From positions 62,001 to 126,000 of the forward strand of contig JAEWBN010000019.1 in NCBI GenBank assembly GCA_023391095.1: a DNA stretch of 64,000 nt. Direction: 5' to 3'. Origin of the DNA: Pseudomonadota bacterium. Its GTDB lineage: Bacteria; Pseudomonadota; Alphaproteobacteria; Rhizobiales; Devosiaceae. The notes under the pieces were generated by a model. The model was not told the origin of the DNA, made no database searches, and saw only the letters and a program-made list of their open reading frames with translations. Position 1 is the stretch's first letter, and each line of letters begins with the position of its first letter. Position numbers and translations under genes: made by a program. This document shows, piece by piece, positions 25,076-33,998 of this stretch.

Positions 25076-26638
25076 ATGTCTGCTTCTGCGTCCAATTCCA
25101 ACAAAGAACGCGTTTTCATCTTCGACACGACCCTGCGCGACGGCGAGCAGTCGCCCGGCGCGACGATGACGCTGGAAGAAAAGCTCCAGGTGGCCGATGC
25201 GCTCGACGAGATGGGCGTGGACATTATCGAGGCCGGGTTTCCGATTGCTTCGGTGGGTGATTTCGAGGCCGTGGTCGCGGTGGCCAAGCAGGTCAAGAAT
25301 GCAACAGTGGCCGGTCTCGCCCGGGCCATTACGGCGGATATCGACCGCGCCGCGGAAGCCGTGCGGCACGCCCGCAAGGGCCGCATCCATACGTTCGTCT
25401 CGACCTCGCCGATCCATCTGGCGCACCAGATGAAGAAGACCGAGGACGAGGTCATCGAAATCATCGCCCGTACCGTGGCGCAGGCGCGCAACCTGATCGA
25501 CGACGTGGAATGGTCGGCGATGGACGCGACGCGTACGCCCATCGAGTTTCTCAAGCGCTGCGTCGAGACCGCGATCAAGGCCGGTGCGACCACGATCAAC
25601 CTGCCTGATACGGTGGGCTATGCGGTACCGGAAGAGCATTTCCGCATGTTCAAGGACGTCATCGAGGGCGTACCCGGCTCGGACAAGGCCATCTTCTCGG
25701 TGCATTGCCATGACGACCTGGGCATGGCCGTGGCCAATTCGCTGGCCGGTGTGGCCGGCGGGGCGCGGCAGATCGAATGCACCATCAACGGGCTGGGCGA
25801 GCGCGCCGGCAATGCGGCGCTGGAAGAAGTGGTGATGGCGCTGCGCACGCGCGGCGATGCCATGCCCTATTACACCGAGATCGAATCGACGCATCTGGCG
25901 CGGGCCAGCAAGATCGTCTCGGCCGCATCGAACTTCCCGGTGCAGTACAACAAGGCCATCGTGGGCAAGAATGCCTTCGCCCATGAGAGCGGCATCCATC
26001 AGGACGGCATGCTCAAGAATGCCGAAACCTACGAGATCATGACCCCGGCCAGCGTCGGCATCAAGGAAACGACCCTGGTCATGGGCAAGCATTCGGGCCG
26101 CGCCGCCTTCAAGGACAAGCTCAAGGAACTGGGCTACGAGCTTGGCGATAATGCCTTCCAGGAAGCTTTCCAGCGCTTCAAGGACCTGGCCGATCGCAAG
26201 AAGCACGTTTACGACGCCGATATCATTGCGCTGGTCGATGACGAAGTGGGCTCCGTGGGCGACCGGATCAAGCTGGTGGACATGGAAGTCGTCAGCAAGA
26301 CCGGTGGGGTCCACAAGTGCAACCTGGTCGTGACCATTGATGGCGAGGAAACCGCCGTTTCCTATGAGGGGACGGGTTCGGTCGACGCGATCTTCAATGC
26401 CATCAAGCAGGTCTCCGGGCAGGACCCGCATCTGGTGCTCTATGCCGTTGATGGCGTAACCGGCGGCACCGATGCGCAAGCTTCGGCGCATGTGCGTCTC
26501 GAAATGAATGGCCGGATTGCCTCGGGCAATGCTGCCGAGCCCGATACGCTGGTGGCGTCGGCGCGCGCCTATCTCAACGCGCTCAATCGCGTGATGATCG
26601 AACGCGGGGCCTCGGCACAGGGCGCGCTGGCAGGCTGA
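25076..26638 (+). CDS. leuA: 2-Isopropylmalate synthase
   Basis: LeuA condenses acetyl-CoA with 2-oxoisovalerate, the first committed step of leucine synthesis. The 520-residue protein has the HMGL-like TIM barrel with FDTTLRDGEQSPGATM near the N-terminus, the metal-binding HCHDDLGMAVANS, and GLGERAGNAALEEVVMALRTR. The C-terminal LeuA dimer/regulatory domain (about 390-515), with VVTIDGEETAVSYEGTGSVDA, mediates leucine feedback. Length and domains match the bacterial type. A good terminator ends the unit. Confidence 0.97.
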   Translation: MSASASNSNKERVFIFDTTLRDGEQSPGATMTLEEKLQVADALDEMGVDIIEAGFPIASVGDFEAVVAVAKQVKNATVAGLARAITADIDRAAEAVRHARKGRIHTFVSTSPIHLAHQMKKTEDEVIEIIARTVAQARNLIDDVEWSAMDATRTPIEFLKRCVETAIKAGATTINLPDTVGYAVPEEHFRMFKDVIEGVPGSDKAIFSVHCHDDLGMAVANSLAGVAGGARQIECTINGLGERAGNAALEEVVMALRTRGDAMPYYTEIESTHLARASKIVSAASNFPVQYNKAIVGKNAFAHESGIHQDGMLKNAETYEIMTPASVGIKETTLVMGKHSGRAAFKDKLKELGYELGDNAFQEAFQRFKDLADRKKHVYDADIIALVDDEVGSVGDRIKLVDMEVVSKTGGVHKCNLVVTIDGEETAVSYEGTGSVDAIFNAIKQVSGQDPHLVLYAVDGVTGGTDAQASAHVRLEMNGRIASGNAAEPDTLVASARAYLNALNRVMIERGASAQGALAG

Positions 26639-26662
26639 TCCTGCCATCGTTGAGGATTGCGG

Positions 26663-26695
26663 GGCGCTCCGGTCTGGCATCGGGGCGCCTTTTTT
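26663..26695 (+). terminator. Terminator after leuA
   Basis: GGCGCTCC (26663-26670) pairs with GGGGCGCC (26682-26689), one G-T wobble, extended by a G-C pair at the loop; TTTTTT occupies 26690-26695. The next ribosome site begins at 26701. Confidence 0.9.
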
Positions 26696-26711
26696 GTGCT
26701 GGGAGGTTTGG

Positions 26712-27161
26712 TTGGACTATCAGTTGATCGCGGTGGCCGAGCCGGAAGACTGGGAAGCGTTTCATGCCATCCGGCGGGTCGAACTGTTCGAGGCCAAGGG
26801 GCGGATCGGCGTTTACAGCGACACCCATCCCGACGACACGGCCGATTTCGCGCATCCCTTTCTGCTCAAGTGCGAGGGAAGGCCGGTTGTCACCGTTCGC
26901 CTGGATGACTTCGGCAATGGTACGGCCGCCATCCGGCTTGTGGCGGTGCCGGCCGCGGAGCAGGGGCGGGGGCATGGGCGGGTGATGGATGACATGGTGG
27001 CCGAGCAGGCCAGGGCGCTGGGCATCCATACGCTGCTGGTCAACGCAGCGCCGGAGGCCGTGGGGTTTTACGAGAAAACCGGCTGGGAGCGGTTCGAGTG
27101 GGACCCATCTGAACTCGTTGATATTGCGGCTGCTTGCATCCAGATGCGGAAGCTGCTCTAG
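26712..27161 (+). CDS. GNAT family N-acetyltransferase
   Basis: A 149-residue GNAT protein. The acetyl-CoA loop is visible as VPAAEQGRGHGRVMDDMV, and the C-terminal ALGIHTLLVNAAPEAVGFYEKTGW is the usual strand-helix with the catalytic-area Tyr. The substrate is unknown. I choose the TTG at 26712 because GGGAGG (26701-26706) is five bases ahead; the frame is open farther upstream into the leuA terminator, which cannot be coding in practice. It runs close to the membrane EEP gene downstream (26 bases). Confidence 0.85.
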   Translation: MDYQLIAVAEPEDWEAFHAIRRVELFEAKGRIGVYSDTHPDDTADFAHPFLLKCEGRPVVTVRLDDFGNGTAAIRLVAVPAAEQGRGHGRVMDDMVAEQARALGIHTLLVNAAPEAVGFYEKTGWERFEWDPSELVDIAAACIQMRKLL

Positions 27162-27187
27162 CCTTTTTATCCAACGGGGCGGGCGGC

Positions 27188-28132
27188 ATGCTGAGCAAGG
27201 CAGAGTTTCGGGGCGGACTGCTGGCGCTGTGCGCGCTCCTGGTGGTGGTGATGATTGTCATCGTGCGGCCCGGATTGCTGCCCGGCGGGCTGCTGCTGCA
27301 ATCGCTGCGCTTCCATATCCTGTTTGCCGGGCTGGCGCTGGTGCTGCTGACCATGCTGATGGGCGCACGCTGGCGGGGCGCTCTGGTGCTCGTGCTGGTG
27401 GTGGCCAGTCTCGGCTATAGCGCCATTCCGGTTTGGGACTTCTATGGCAGACGCACGGCTCTGGCGGGGGAGCCTGCGGCGGTGCTCGATTTCCTGAGCT
27501 TCAACGTGCTTTACGGCAATCCGCGCTCGGAAGAGCTGGTCGAAGCCATTCTGGCCGATCCGCCGCAAGTGGCGCTGATCATGGAAGCCCCGGAGATCGA
27601 GCCCTATCTCGACCGCATGGCGAGTGTGTTTCCGTACCGCATTGGCTGCGAAAACCCCAAGACCTGCGATATCGCGCTTTTTTCCCAGCTGCCGTTCGAC
27701 AGCGGGGCCGTGCAGGAGTTGCGCCCATTCCGGCATGAGCGGCTGGTGGTGGCGAGCCTGGTGGTGGATGGCCAGCGGCTGAACGTGGCTGGCCTGCATC
27801 TGTCGAAACCCTATTTCGACCGCGCCTCCTATGAGGAGCTTTATCAGGCCTATGAGGCGCTGAAGGACATGGAGGGGCCGCTGCTGCTGGCGGGGGATTT
27901 CAACAGCGCCTTCTGGACCGAGCCCATGCAGGCCTTTGGTGAGGCGCTGGCGCTGGTGCCCGGGCCGTGGCCAGCGGCGACATGGCCCGTGCGGCTCGGA
28001 CCGCTCGGCGTGCCCATCGACAATGTCTTTACCAGCGGCAATGCCCGTCTGATCACGCTGGAGGCCGGAGAAAGCATCGGATCGAACCACAGGCCACTGC
28101 GGGCGCAGGTGGGGATCTACGCCGCGCCCTGA
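27188..28132 (+). CDS. Membrane-anchored endonuclease/exonuclease/phosphatase family protein
   Basis: About 314 residues: three hydrophobic helices in the first 80 residues, then a periplasm-facing or cytosolic EEP domain with LDFLSFNVLYGN, LLAGDFNSAFW and the C-terminal SNHRPLRAQV, the three DNase I-like motifs. The same layout is seen in E. coli YafD-like proteins, whose substrate is not settled (nucleic acid or phosphoester). The chosen ATG at 27188 has GGGCGG ahead; an upstream start would overlap the GNAT gene. The 3' end overlaps the convergent aminotransferase gene by 16 bases. Confidence 0.83.
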   Translation: MLSKAEFRGGLLALCALLVVVMIVIVRPGLLPGGLLLQSLRFHILFAGLALVLLTMLMGARWRGALVLVLVVASLGYSAIPVWDFYGRRTALAGEPAAVLDFLSFNVLYGNPRSEELVEAILADPPQVALIMEAPEIEPYLDRMASVFPYRIGCENPKTCDIALFSQLPFDSGAVQELRPFRHERLVVASLVVDGQRLNVAGLHLSKPYFDRASYEELYQAYEALKDMEGPLLLAGDFNSAFWTEPMQAFGEALALVPGPWPAATWPVRLGPLGVPIDNVFTSGNARLITLEAGESIGSNHRPLRAQVGIYAAP

Positions 28133-29229
28133 GCCTCGCGAAGGGCGAGGGGCAGGACTTCCTCCAGTATATCGAGCTCGGCCGAGGGGCCGGCACTGAT
28201 GCGGATGCAGCGATCGAGGCCCGGCGCCATGGGCTTCCGGATAAAGACGCCATGGTTCGCCAGCGCCCTGAGGACGGCCATGGCATAGGCACCATCGCGG
28301 CCGCAATCGACGGTGACAAAGTTGGTTGCCGTGGGCAGGGGCTGGAGGCCGGCGTTGAGGGTTATGCTTGCAATGCGGTTGTTGGCCTCGTGGATGGCGG
28401 CAACGGCCCAGTCGAGGTGTGCGCGGTCAGCGAGGGCGGCGAGGGCTGCGACCTGTGCCTGCCGGTTGACGCCGAAATGGTTGCGGACGCGCTCAAAGGC
28501 GCGGATGAGACGCGCATTGCCGATGGCGTAGCCGCAGCGCAGTCCGGCGAGGCCATAGGCCTTGGAGAAGGTGCGAAGGCGGACAAGATTGGTCCGTGCC
28601 GTGTCGATGGCGGGCAGGGTGCCTGAAGGGGCCGTTTCGCCATAGGCCTCGTCCAGCACGACGAGGCAGGTCTCGGGGACGACGGCAATAAAGGCCTCGA
28701 CCTCCGCCGCCGGCCAGAATGACCCCATGGGATTGTCGGGATTGCAGAGATAGACCATGCGCGCGCCGCTGGACCTGACCAAGGCGGCCAGGGCCTCAAG
28801 ATCGTTGCGATCGTCCCGGTAGGGCACGTAGCGCAGGTCACCGCCGAAGCCGGTGACGTGGTAGTTGAAGGTCGGATAGGCGCCCAGCGATGTGACGACG
28901 ACGTCGCCGGGCGCGATAAAGAGCCGCACAAGGACGCTCATCAGCCCATCGATGCCCTCGCCAATAACCAGTTCGTCCATCTGGACCGCAAGGTGCTGCG
29001 CGAGGGCGTGGCGGAGCTCGTGATTCTCCGGATCGGGGTAGCGCCAGACTTCGTCCGCGGACGCCGTCAGTGCCGCAACCACCTGCGGGCTGGGGCCAAA
29101 CCCGGATTCGTTGGCCCCCAGCCGGGCGCGAATCGGTATGCCGCTGCGGCGCTCCAGCGCTTCGGGCCCCACGAAGGGCACGGTTTCGGGCAGGCCATCC
29201 ACGACGGGCGTAAAGACTGGAAGAGACAT
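28117..29229 (-). CDS. HisC-like class I/II aminotransferase
   Basis: A 370-residue fold-type I PLP enzyme of the histidinol-phosphate aminotransferase family. It has the CNPDNPMGS segment (162-170), the Asp in VVLDEAYGE, the PLP-binding Lys223 in TFSKAYGLAGLRCGYAIG, and a C-terminal Arg in RCIRISAG that holds the substrate carboxylate. It might serve histidine or aromatic amino-acid synthesis; it is not in a his operon here, which is common for hisC paralogues. GGGAGA precedes the ATG. Assignment to histidinol phosphate is not certain, so I leave the symbol empty. Confidence 0.87.
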   Translation of the reverse strand: MSLPVFTPVVDGLPETVPFVGPEALERRSGIPIRARLGANESGFGPSPQVVAALTASADEVWRYPDPENHELRHALAQHLAVQMDELVIGEGIDGLMSVLVRLFIAPGDVVVTSLGAYPTFNYHVTGFGGDLRYVPYRDDRNDLEALAALVRSSGARMVYLCNPDNPMGSFWPAAEVEAFIAVVPETCLVVLDEAYGETAPSGTLPAIDTARTNLVRLRTFSKAYGLAGLRCGYAIGNARLIRAFERVRNHFGVNRQAQVAALAALADRAHLDWAVAAIHEANNRIASITLNAGLQPLPTATNFVTVDCGRDGAYAMAVLRALANHGVFIRKPMAPGLDRCIRISAGPSAELDILEEVLPLALREAQGAA

Positions 29230-29526
29230 GCGATCTCCCGGGGCGAATCTCGGTGGGCAGTTTAGCGGCTGTCATGGCGCGCCGCATCGTTGCCGTTTAC
29301 CCATAGAAGGGCGCCGGGGAGGTCTTTTGCACAGCGGCCTTTTCCCGTTTGCTGCCGGAAACTGTTGCCTGACGGGGCTTTGGCGAGGGTCGTCAGTCAG
29401 ACGGCATTTGAACTAAATGCCGGGCTTTCCGGTAGGCTCCGGACAACCACGCAGGTCCACCCTTTCGGTGGTTCCGCTTCCTTCGGGACGGCACCAAAAA
29501 CCACCAGGATGACAAGGAGACGCCGA
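29230..29526 (+). other. Gene-poor interval with hairpins
   Basis: Nearly 300 bases without a convincing gene on either strand. It holds an 8-bp stem CGGCATTT/AAATGCCG (29402-29409 with 29415-29422) around GAACT, followed by GGGCTTT, which looks like a weak terminator although no annotated gene ends just ahead of it. CCACC/GGTGG and CCG/CGG hairpins with TTTC and TTCG-like loops follow at about 29457-29490, in front of the small ORF at 29527. A short non-coding RNA ending near 29422 is possible but unproven. Confidence 0.35.
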
Positions 29527-29727
29527 GTGCCACCCACCTATGTGCTCGCACGCGACCATCTGCAACGAGCTGCCATTATTCTGCAAGGCAGCGATTTGCG
29601 GTCGCGGCAATTGCAGCACATTATTGAGCGGACGATATCGCTTCTTGACGAGGGCCAGCTCGAAGCACAGCCCCGGAAAACCAGCAATGTTCTGGTCATG
29701 GAAGACTATCGCGAGCTCCTGCGCTAA
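29527..29727 (+). CDS. Small conserved-looking protein, unknown
   Basis: A 66-residue protein from GTG 29527, with AAGGAG seven bases ahead. The sequence is polar and helical, with Arg and Gln-rich LRSRQLQHIIERTISLLDEGQLEAQP in the middle and VLVMEDYRELLR at the end. It has no membrane segment or Cys. I do not recognise a family. The good ribosome site, plausible codon use and the following hairpin terminator support a real gene. Confidence 0.6.
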   Translation: MPPTYVLARDHLQRAAIILQGSDLRSRQLQHIIERTISLLDEGQLEAQPRKTSNVLVMEDYRELLR

Positions 29728-29732
29728 CCCTA

Positions 29733-29754
29733 CGCCCGGCATCCGTGCCGGGCG
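29733..29754 (+). terminator. Hairpin after the small ORF
   Basis: CGCCCGGCA (29733-29741) pairs with TGCCGGGCG (29746-29754) around TCCG. No T-run follows, so termination may be partial. Confidence 0.6.
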
Positions 29755-29857
29755 CGCCACTGCTAACTTTATGCACATGAATAGGATTTGGGCGCTGGAC
29801 ATGTCCAAATCGCTTTGCTAGAGAGGCGCCACTTTGGTGCCGGGCCAATTGGCCGAC

Positions 29858-29933
<76 letters not shown>

Positions 29934-29995
29934 AAGTTCCCCCGAAGACCGAAAGGTGATTGCCGTCAGCCCAGGCTGACGGGCTGATGCCGCGC

Positions 29996-31018
29996 TCAGC
30001 CTGCGGGACGCAGGGCGGGTCGCTTCAGACCGCGCAGCCATCGGGTCGCGGGCTTTTCGACCCATTCGTGAGTGATCCCGGCAAGGAGGATGGTCAGCGC
30101 CAGCGTGATGGCCAGCGACGTCCAGCCGTCGAAGGCTTCCCGCGTCAGCCGTGCGATGGGATAGTGCCAGAGATAGATGGCGTAGGACCACGCCCCCAAG
30201 ACTACCATGGGCCGCGTGGAAAAAAGGCGTGTCAGCGGCGATGCCGGAACGAGCAGCGCGGCGATCAGGGCGCAGGCCGACAGGTCCACGACAACGCCGC
30301 CCCATGTGCTGGCGGCTTCCCGCCCGAAGCGCAGGGACATGACGCACATGGCCAGCACCAGCAGCGCGACTACTGCCACGAATGGGGCCAGAGGGCGCGA
30401 GATGCGCCATGGCACGAAGGCGAGTGCGGCGCCCAGGATCAGCCCTGAGAGCCGGGCATCGAGCGGATAATAGGCGCGCAGGAAATCGTCCGCGTTGAGG
30501 AAGAGGACCGTGCGCCAGAGACTGGCGGCCGCAAAGAGGGCGAGGAGAATCGGGAGCGCCCGCAGGCGAAGCGGGTGCAGGACCAAGACCACCAAGGGCC
30601 AGAAGAGGTAGAACTGCATCTCCGCAGCGACGGACCATGTGTGGGACGTGTAGTCCGGCAGGTTCCAGAAGAGCTTGGAATAGTCGGCGAGATAAAGGGC
30701 TGAAAGCCAGAATTCGCCGGCCAGATGGGCCTGCGGGAACAGCCATGGGGTGACCGCCGCAAACACCACGAGCATAAGCAGAAGCGTGGGATAAAGCCGA
30801 GCTATGCGCTCCCAGAGGAAGCGGCCGAATGGCATTGGCTCGCCCGCGTCGAGATAGGAACGAAGCTTTCTGGTGATGACGAAGCCGCTCAGCACAAAGA
30901 AGATATCGACGCCGATAAAGCCGCCCCGGAAGCCGGGCGCCCAGGCGTGGAACGCCACGACGATGAGCGCGGCCAGGGCGCGCAAGCCATCGAGGGCCTG
31001 ATCTCTTTGCGGGCTCAA
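29996..31018 (-). CDS. Acyltransferase 3 family membrane protein
   Basis: A 340-residue OafA/YrhL-like membrane acyltransferase with about ten helices. The N-terminus has QALDGLRALAALIVVAFHA with the family His, then GGFIGVDIFFVLSGFVITRKL and RFLWERIARLYPTLLLM with the conserved Arg pair; HTWSVAAEMQFYLFWPLVV is the middle family motif. These proteins transfer acyl groups to cell-surface sugars. The start is TTG at 31018, supported by GGGGAGA eight bases ahead. It converges on the tRNA-Lys gene; nothing adjacent names its substrate. Confidence 0.9.
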   Translation of the reverse strand: MSPQRDQALDGLRALAALIVVAFHAWAPGFRGGFIGVDIFFVLSGFVITRKLRSYLDAGEPMPFGRFLWERIARLYPTLLLMLVVFAAVTPWLFPQAHLAGEFWLSALYLADYSKLFWNLPDYTSHTWSVAAEMQFYLFWPLVVLVLHPLRLRALPILLALFAAASLWRTVLFLNADDFLRAYYPLDARLSGLILGAALAFVPWRISRPLAPFVAVVALLVLAMCVMSLRFGREAASTWGGVVVDLSACALIAALLVPASPLTRLFSTRPMVVLGAWSYAIYLWHYPIARLTREAFDGWTSLAITLALTILLAGITHEWVEKPATRWLRGLKRPALRPAG

Positions 31019-31194
31019 GGTCTGTTCTCCCCAGCGTCACCGGACCACCCATAGCGCGGCAATTGCCTAGAATAGGTGAAGAGTTGCGCAGTGTGATGAC
31101 TGTGGCGCTGCCCGGGCGGATAACCTTGGTTTGTGATGGAGCCATAACGCGGCTTCGGGATTAGGTGGGCTCCTATGTGCAAATGGAGATCCCC

Positions 31195-31722
31195 ATGCTG
31201 ATCCGCACCATGATGTTGACCACTGCTCTTGTTTTTGGTGGCGCTGCCATCGCCCAGGAGGCCGCTGCGCCGGCCGAGGCCGTCGCGCCGGCCACGGTGA
31301 CTGACCCCGCACAATTCGCGACCCTGGCGTCGTCGAGCAATATGTTTGAAATCCAGTCGAGCGAGCTGGCGCTGGAACGCGGCAGCACCGATGAGGTGCG
31401 GGCCTTTGCCGAGCAGATGATCGCCGACCATACCAAGGCGGGCGAAGACATGACCGCTGCTGCCGAAGCCGAAGGTGTCGCCCCAGCCGCCGCACTCGAC
31501 CCCAAGCATCAGGCCATGCTGGATTCGCTGGCTGCACTTGAAGGCGAAGAGTTCGATGCCGCTTATACGGAAGCGCAGATTGCGGCCCATGACGAGGCTG
31601 TGGCGCTGTTCGAGGGTTATGCCAGCGGCGGGCCGGACGGCGCGCTTAGGGATTTTGCCGCCGCCACCCTGCCGACGTTGCAGCAGCACCAGACCCACAT
31701 CCACGACGTAGCCGGCCACTGA
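31195..31722 (+). CDS. DUF4142 periplasmic protein
   Basis: A 175-residue exported protein. A signal peptide with a cleavage area near IAQEA is followed by an Ala/Pro-rich spacer and an all-helical DUF4142 domain: a FATLASSSNMFEIQSSELALE helix, VRAFAEQMIADHTKAGEDM and LPTLQQHQTHIHDV, with the conserved His residues that suggest a ferritin-like bundle. The function of DUF4142 is unknown. The ATG at 31195 has GGAG six bases upstream. A terminator follows at some distance. Confidence 0.85.
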   Translation: MLIRTMMLTTALVFGGAAIAQEAAAPAEAVAPATVTDPAQFATLASSSNMFEIQSSELALERGSTDEVRAFAEQMIADHTKAGEDMTAAAEAEGVAPAAALDPKHQAMLDSLAALEGEEFDAAYTEAQIAAHDEAVALFEGYASGGPDGALRDFAAATLPTLQQHQTHIHDVAGH

Positions 31723-31838
31723 CCGCGCACCGTTGTGCACCATGGTTTCTGAAAAAAGCATTTTTGCGGGAACCTTTGATGCGCCAGTCCGTTGTAGCTT
31801 CATCGCAGCGCGGTTGAAAAACAGCGACAGCGATAAAG

Positions 31839-31870
31839 AGCCCCGAAGGTGAAAACCTCCGGGGCTTTTC
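31839..31870 (+). terminator. Terminator in the DUF4142-TerC gap
   Basis: AGCCCCG (31839-31845) pairs with CGGGGCT (31860-31866), with an inner AGGT/ACCT pair around GAAA and one mismatch; TTTT follows. It lies 117 bases after the DUF4142 stop in a 300-base gap. The rest of the gap up to 32022 is a probable leader of the TerC gene with no other recognised element. Confidence 0.8.
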
Positions 31871-32022
31871 TATGTGACGAGCCAGTTTCTGTCGCCTTGC
31901 TGTCCTCGAACTCTGGAGCCGCTGATTTTCCGAAGTTTTGGCGAGAATTGACTTGTGAGCGGCTGGGCGGAGGAGTAGCTGCTCTGCCGTCGCCCTGCGC
32001 CTCCCCCTTTCAAGGACCCAAC

Positions 32023-32712
32023 ATGTTCGGCTTTGATCCGAGTTTCTTTTCCTCGCTGTTTCAGGTGATCATGATCGACCTGGTGCTGGCGGGGGACAAT
32101 GCCGTCGTGATAGGGCTCGCCGCGGCGGGACTGGCGCCGGACTTGCGGCGCAAGGCTATCCTGATCGGTATTCTGGGCGCTACGGTGCTGCGCATCGGCT
32201 TTGCCCTGGTGACGACGCAGCTGCTTTCGCTGGGCGGGGGCCTGCTGATTGCCGGTGGCGTGCTGCTACTGTGGGTTTGCTGGAAGATGTATCGTGAGCT
32301 GACCGTCAGCCACGAAGAAGAACATGAGGCCACAGAGGCGCTTGCCAATGCGGACTACAACGCAGATGGCAGCGTGGCCGCCAAGGCGCCCAGGAAGACG
32401 CTGCGGCAAGCCGTCACCCAGATCATCATCGCCGATGTGTCGATGTCGCTGGACAATGTGCTGGCGGTGGCGGGTGCGGCGCAACACCATTTCGAGGCGC
32501 TGATTTTCGGGCTGGCGCTGTCGGTGGTGCTGATGGGCGTGGCGGCAACCTTTATTGCGCGGCTGCTGCACCGTTTCCGCTGGATTGCCTGGATCGGCCT
32601 GATCATGATCCTGTTCGTGGCCATCCGCATGGGCCTCGAAGGGCTGGGGGCCTTTATCGCCCTGCCCGAAATCCCGCTGCTGTATTCCCCGCATGCGGCT
32701 GTCGCGCATTAG
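32023..32712 (+). CDS. TerC/YjbE family membrane protein
   Basis: A 229-residue integral membrane protein with about seven helices. The TerC signature LVLAGDNAVVIGLAA occurs in the first helix pair and is mirrored by IADVSMSLDNVLAVAGAA in the second half, each with membrane-embedded acidic residues thought to bind metal. A polar loop rich in Glu and His (SHEEEHEATEA) separates the halves. Family members are tied to Mn2+ export or co-translational metal loading of exported proteins. The ATG at 32023 has AAGGA at 32012-32016; translation from farther upstream would run through the terminator. Confidence 0.88.
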   Translation: MFGFDPSFFSSLFQVIMIDLVLAGDNAVVIGLAAAGLAPDLRRKAILIGILGATVLRIGFALVTTQLLSLGGGLLIAGGVLLLWVCWKMYRELTVSHEEEHEATEALANADYNADGSVAAKAPRKTLRQAVTQIIIADVSMSLDNVLAVAGAAQHHFEALIFGLALSVVLMGVAATFIARLLHRFRWIAWIGLIMILFVAIRMGLEGLGAFIALPEIPLLYSPHAAVAH

Positions 32713-32801
32713 CGTTTGGTAACCACGGGCAGAGGTTCCCGGTATTTGCACCGGGCTGATAGGGATTTGGAGACTCCGAGGGGGTAGCGTCCGGCTCGAG
32801 A

Positions 32802-33998
32802 ATGCCAGCCGAAAGCTCGCCCATGTCTGCCATTGCCGGATTGGCCAACGACCGTATTGTCGAGCCCGCAAGCGCGGGGGCGGGACCCGACCGCCTGGGC
32901 CTGACCTGGCGACGCGTGGACGGGCAGGAATGGGACCGCGTCATTGCCGGTTTCGACGGGGTCTGCCAGGAACAGCTTTACGCCTTTGCCAAGATGCGCT
33001 GGCCCGCGGTGGAGCAGGAGCCGGTGCTGTTCGAGCGCGACGGGGTGCTGGTGGGCGGGGCGCTGATGATGATCCAGCCGCTGCCATTGGGCCTTGCCAG
33101 AATCGCGGTATCTAAATGGGCGCCGATGCTGGCTGATAACGATGGCGCGGACGCCCCGGCGATATTCGATGGCATAGTGGATGCGCTTAAGGCCGAATAT
33201 GCCGATCGGCGGGGCATGATGCTGTCCATATTGCCGGCTGCGTCCACGGCGCCGGTCAACTGGCAATATGTGGCCCTGCGCCAGAAGGGTTTCGCGCGCG
33301 GCTCGACGCTGCTGTTTCCCAATCGCTACATCGTCAACCTCAGGCTTTCCGATGCAGAGCAACGCAGCAGCTTCCAGCAGACCTGGCGGCGGCAGCTCAA
33401 CAAGGCCGAAAAATCGGGGCTGAGCTTCGAGCACGCCAGTCCCGACCGGATCGGCGCGTTCAAGACGCTCTATGCGGCCATGACCGAGCGCAAGCAGTTT
33501 CCGGACCACTCGGCTTATGAAACGCTGGATGGGCTGATGGCGCTGGACGAGCCGCTGCGGCCCGAGCTGTTTTTCGTGCACCACGAGGGCGAGACGGTCG
33601 CGGGGGCGCTGATCTTCAAGGCAGGGGATCGGGCCGTTTATCTCTACGGCGCGACCAATGACCAGGCGCTGCCATTGAGGGCAGGGTATTTCCTCCATTG
33701 GCATGTGATCCGCTGGCTGCGGGACAACACGCGAGCGCGCTGGTATGACCTGGGCGGAACGGACGGCTATCAGGGCCTGCACCAGTTCAAGAAGGGCATG
33801 GTGGGGGAGGCGGGAATGATCCGGCCCGTGCCACCCGTGGCCAATTTCGGCAGTCGTCCGCTTGCGGGCCTGCTGGGCACGGCGGCGTTTGCCGGACGTG
33901 ATCTCATGCACCGGGCACAGCGGCAGCTGGCGGCCTGGCGCAATCCCAAATCGCGGCCCGACCAGGCGCCGCACGTGACCGAGGACTATCTCAAATGA
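32802..33998 (+). CDS. FemAB-like GNAT acyl/aminoacyl transferase
   Basis: A 398-residue protein of the FemAB/BioF2-like superfamily (double GNAT fold). Visible features are WRRQLNKAEKSGLSFEHAS, the positively charged helix typical of this group, AGALIFKAGDRAVYLYGATND, and DLGGTDGYQGLHQFKKGMVG near the C-terminus. FemAB proteins add amino acids from aminoacyl-tRNA to lipid II, while related proteins in polysaccharide loci modify glycans. The stop overlaps the start of the flippase (ATGA), so the pair is translationally coupled and presumably acts on the same lipid-linked product. ATG 32802 or 32823 may be the start. Confidence 0.82.
   Translation: MPAESSPMSAIAGLANDRIVEPASAGAGPDRLGLTWRRVDGQEWDRVIAGFDGVCQEQLYAFAKMRWPAVEQEPVLFERDGVLVGGALMMIQPLPLGLARIAVSKWAPMLADNDGADAPAIFDGIVDALKAEYADRRGMMLSILPAASTAPVNWQYVALRQKGFARGSTLLFPNRYIVNLRLSDAEQRSSFQQTWRRQLNKAEKSGLSFEHASPDRIGAFKTLYAAMTERKQFPDHSAYETLDGLMALDEPLRPELFFVHHEGETVAGALIFKAGDRAVYLYGATNDQALPLRAGYFLHWHVIRWLRDNTRARWYDLGGTDGYQGLHQFKKGMVGEAGMIRPVPPVANFGSRPLAGLLGTAAFAGRDLMHRAQRQLAAWRNPKSRPDQAPHVTEDYLK

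Noticed and set aside
29796..29807. 12-bp palindrome TGGACATGTCCA ahead of tRNA-Lys
   Set aside because: Palindromes of this length are expected by chance several times in 64 kb; nothing else supports a binding site.
31871..32022. yybP-ykoY manganese riboswitch ahead of TerC (GGAGGAGTAGCTGC near 31973)
   Set aside because: The word resembles the GGGGAGUAG loop, and TerC genes are frequent targets, but only about 50 bases separate it from the start codon, and the second conserved loop and closing helix are not seen. A covariance search with RF00080 would decide.
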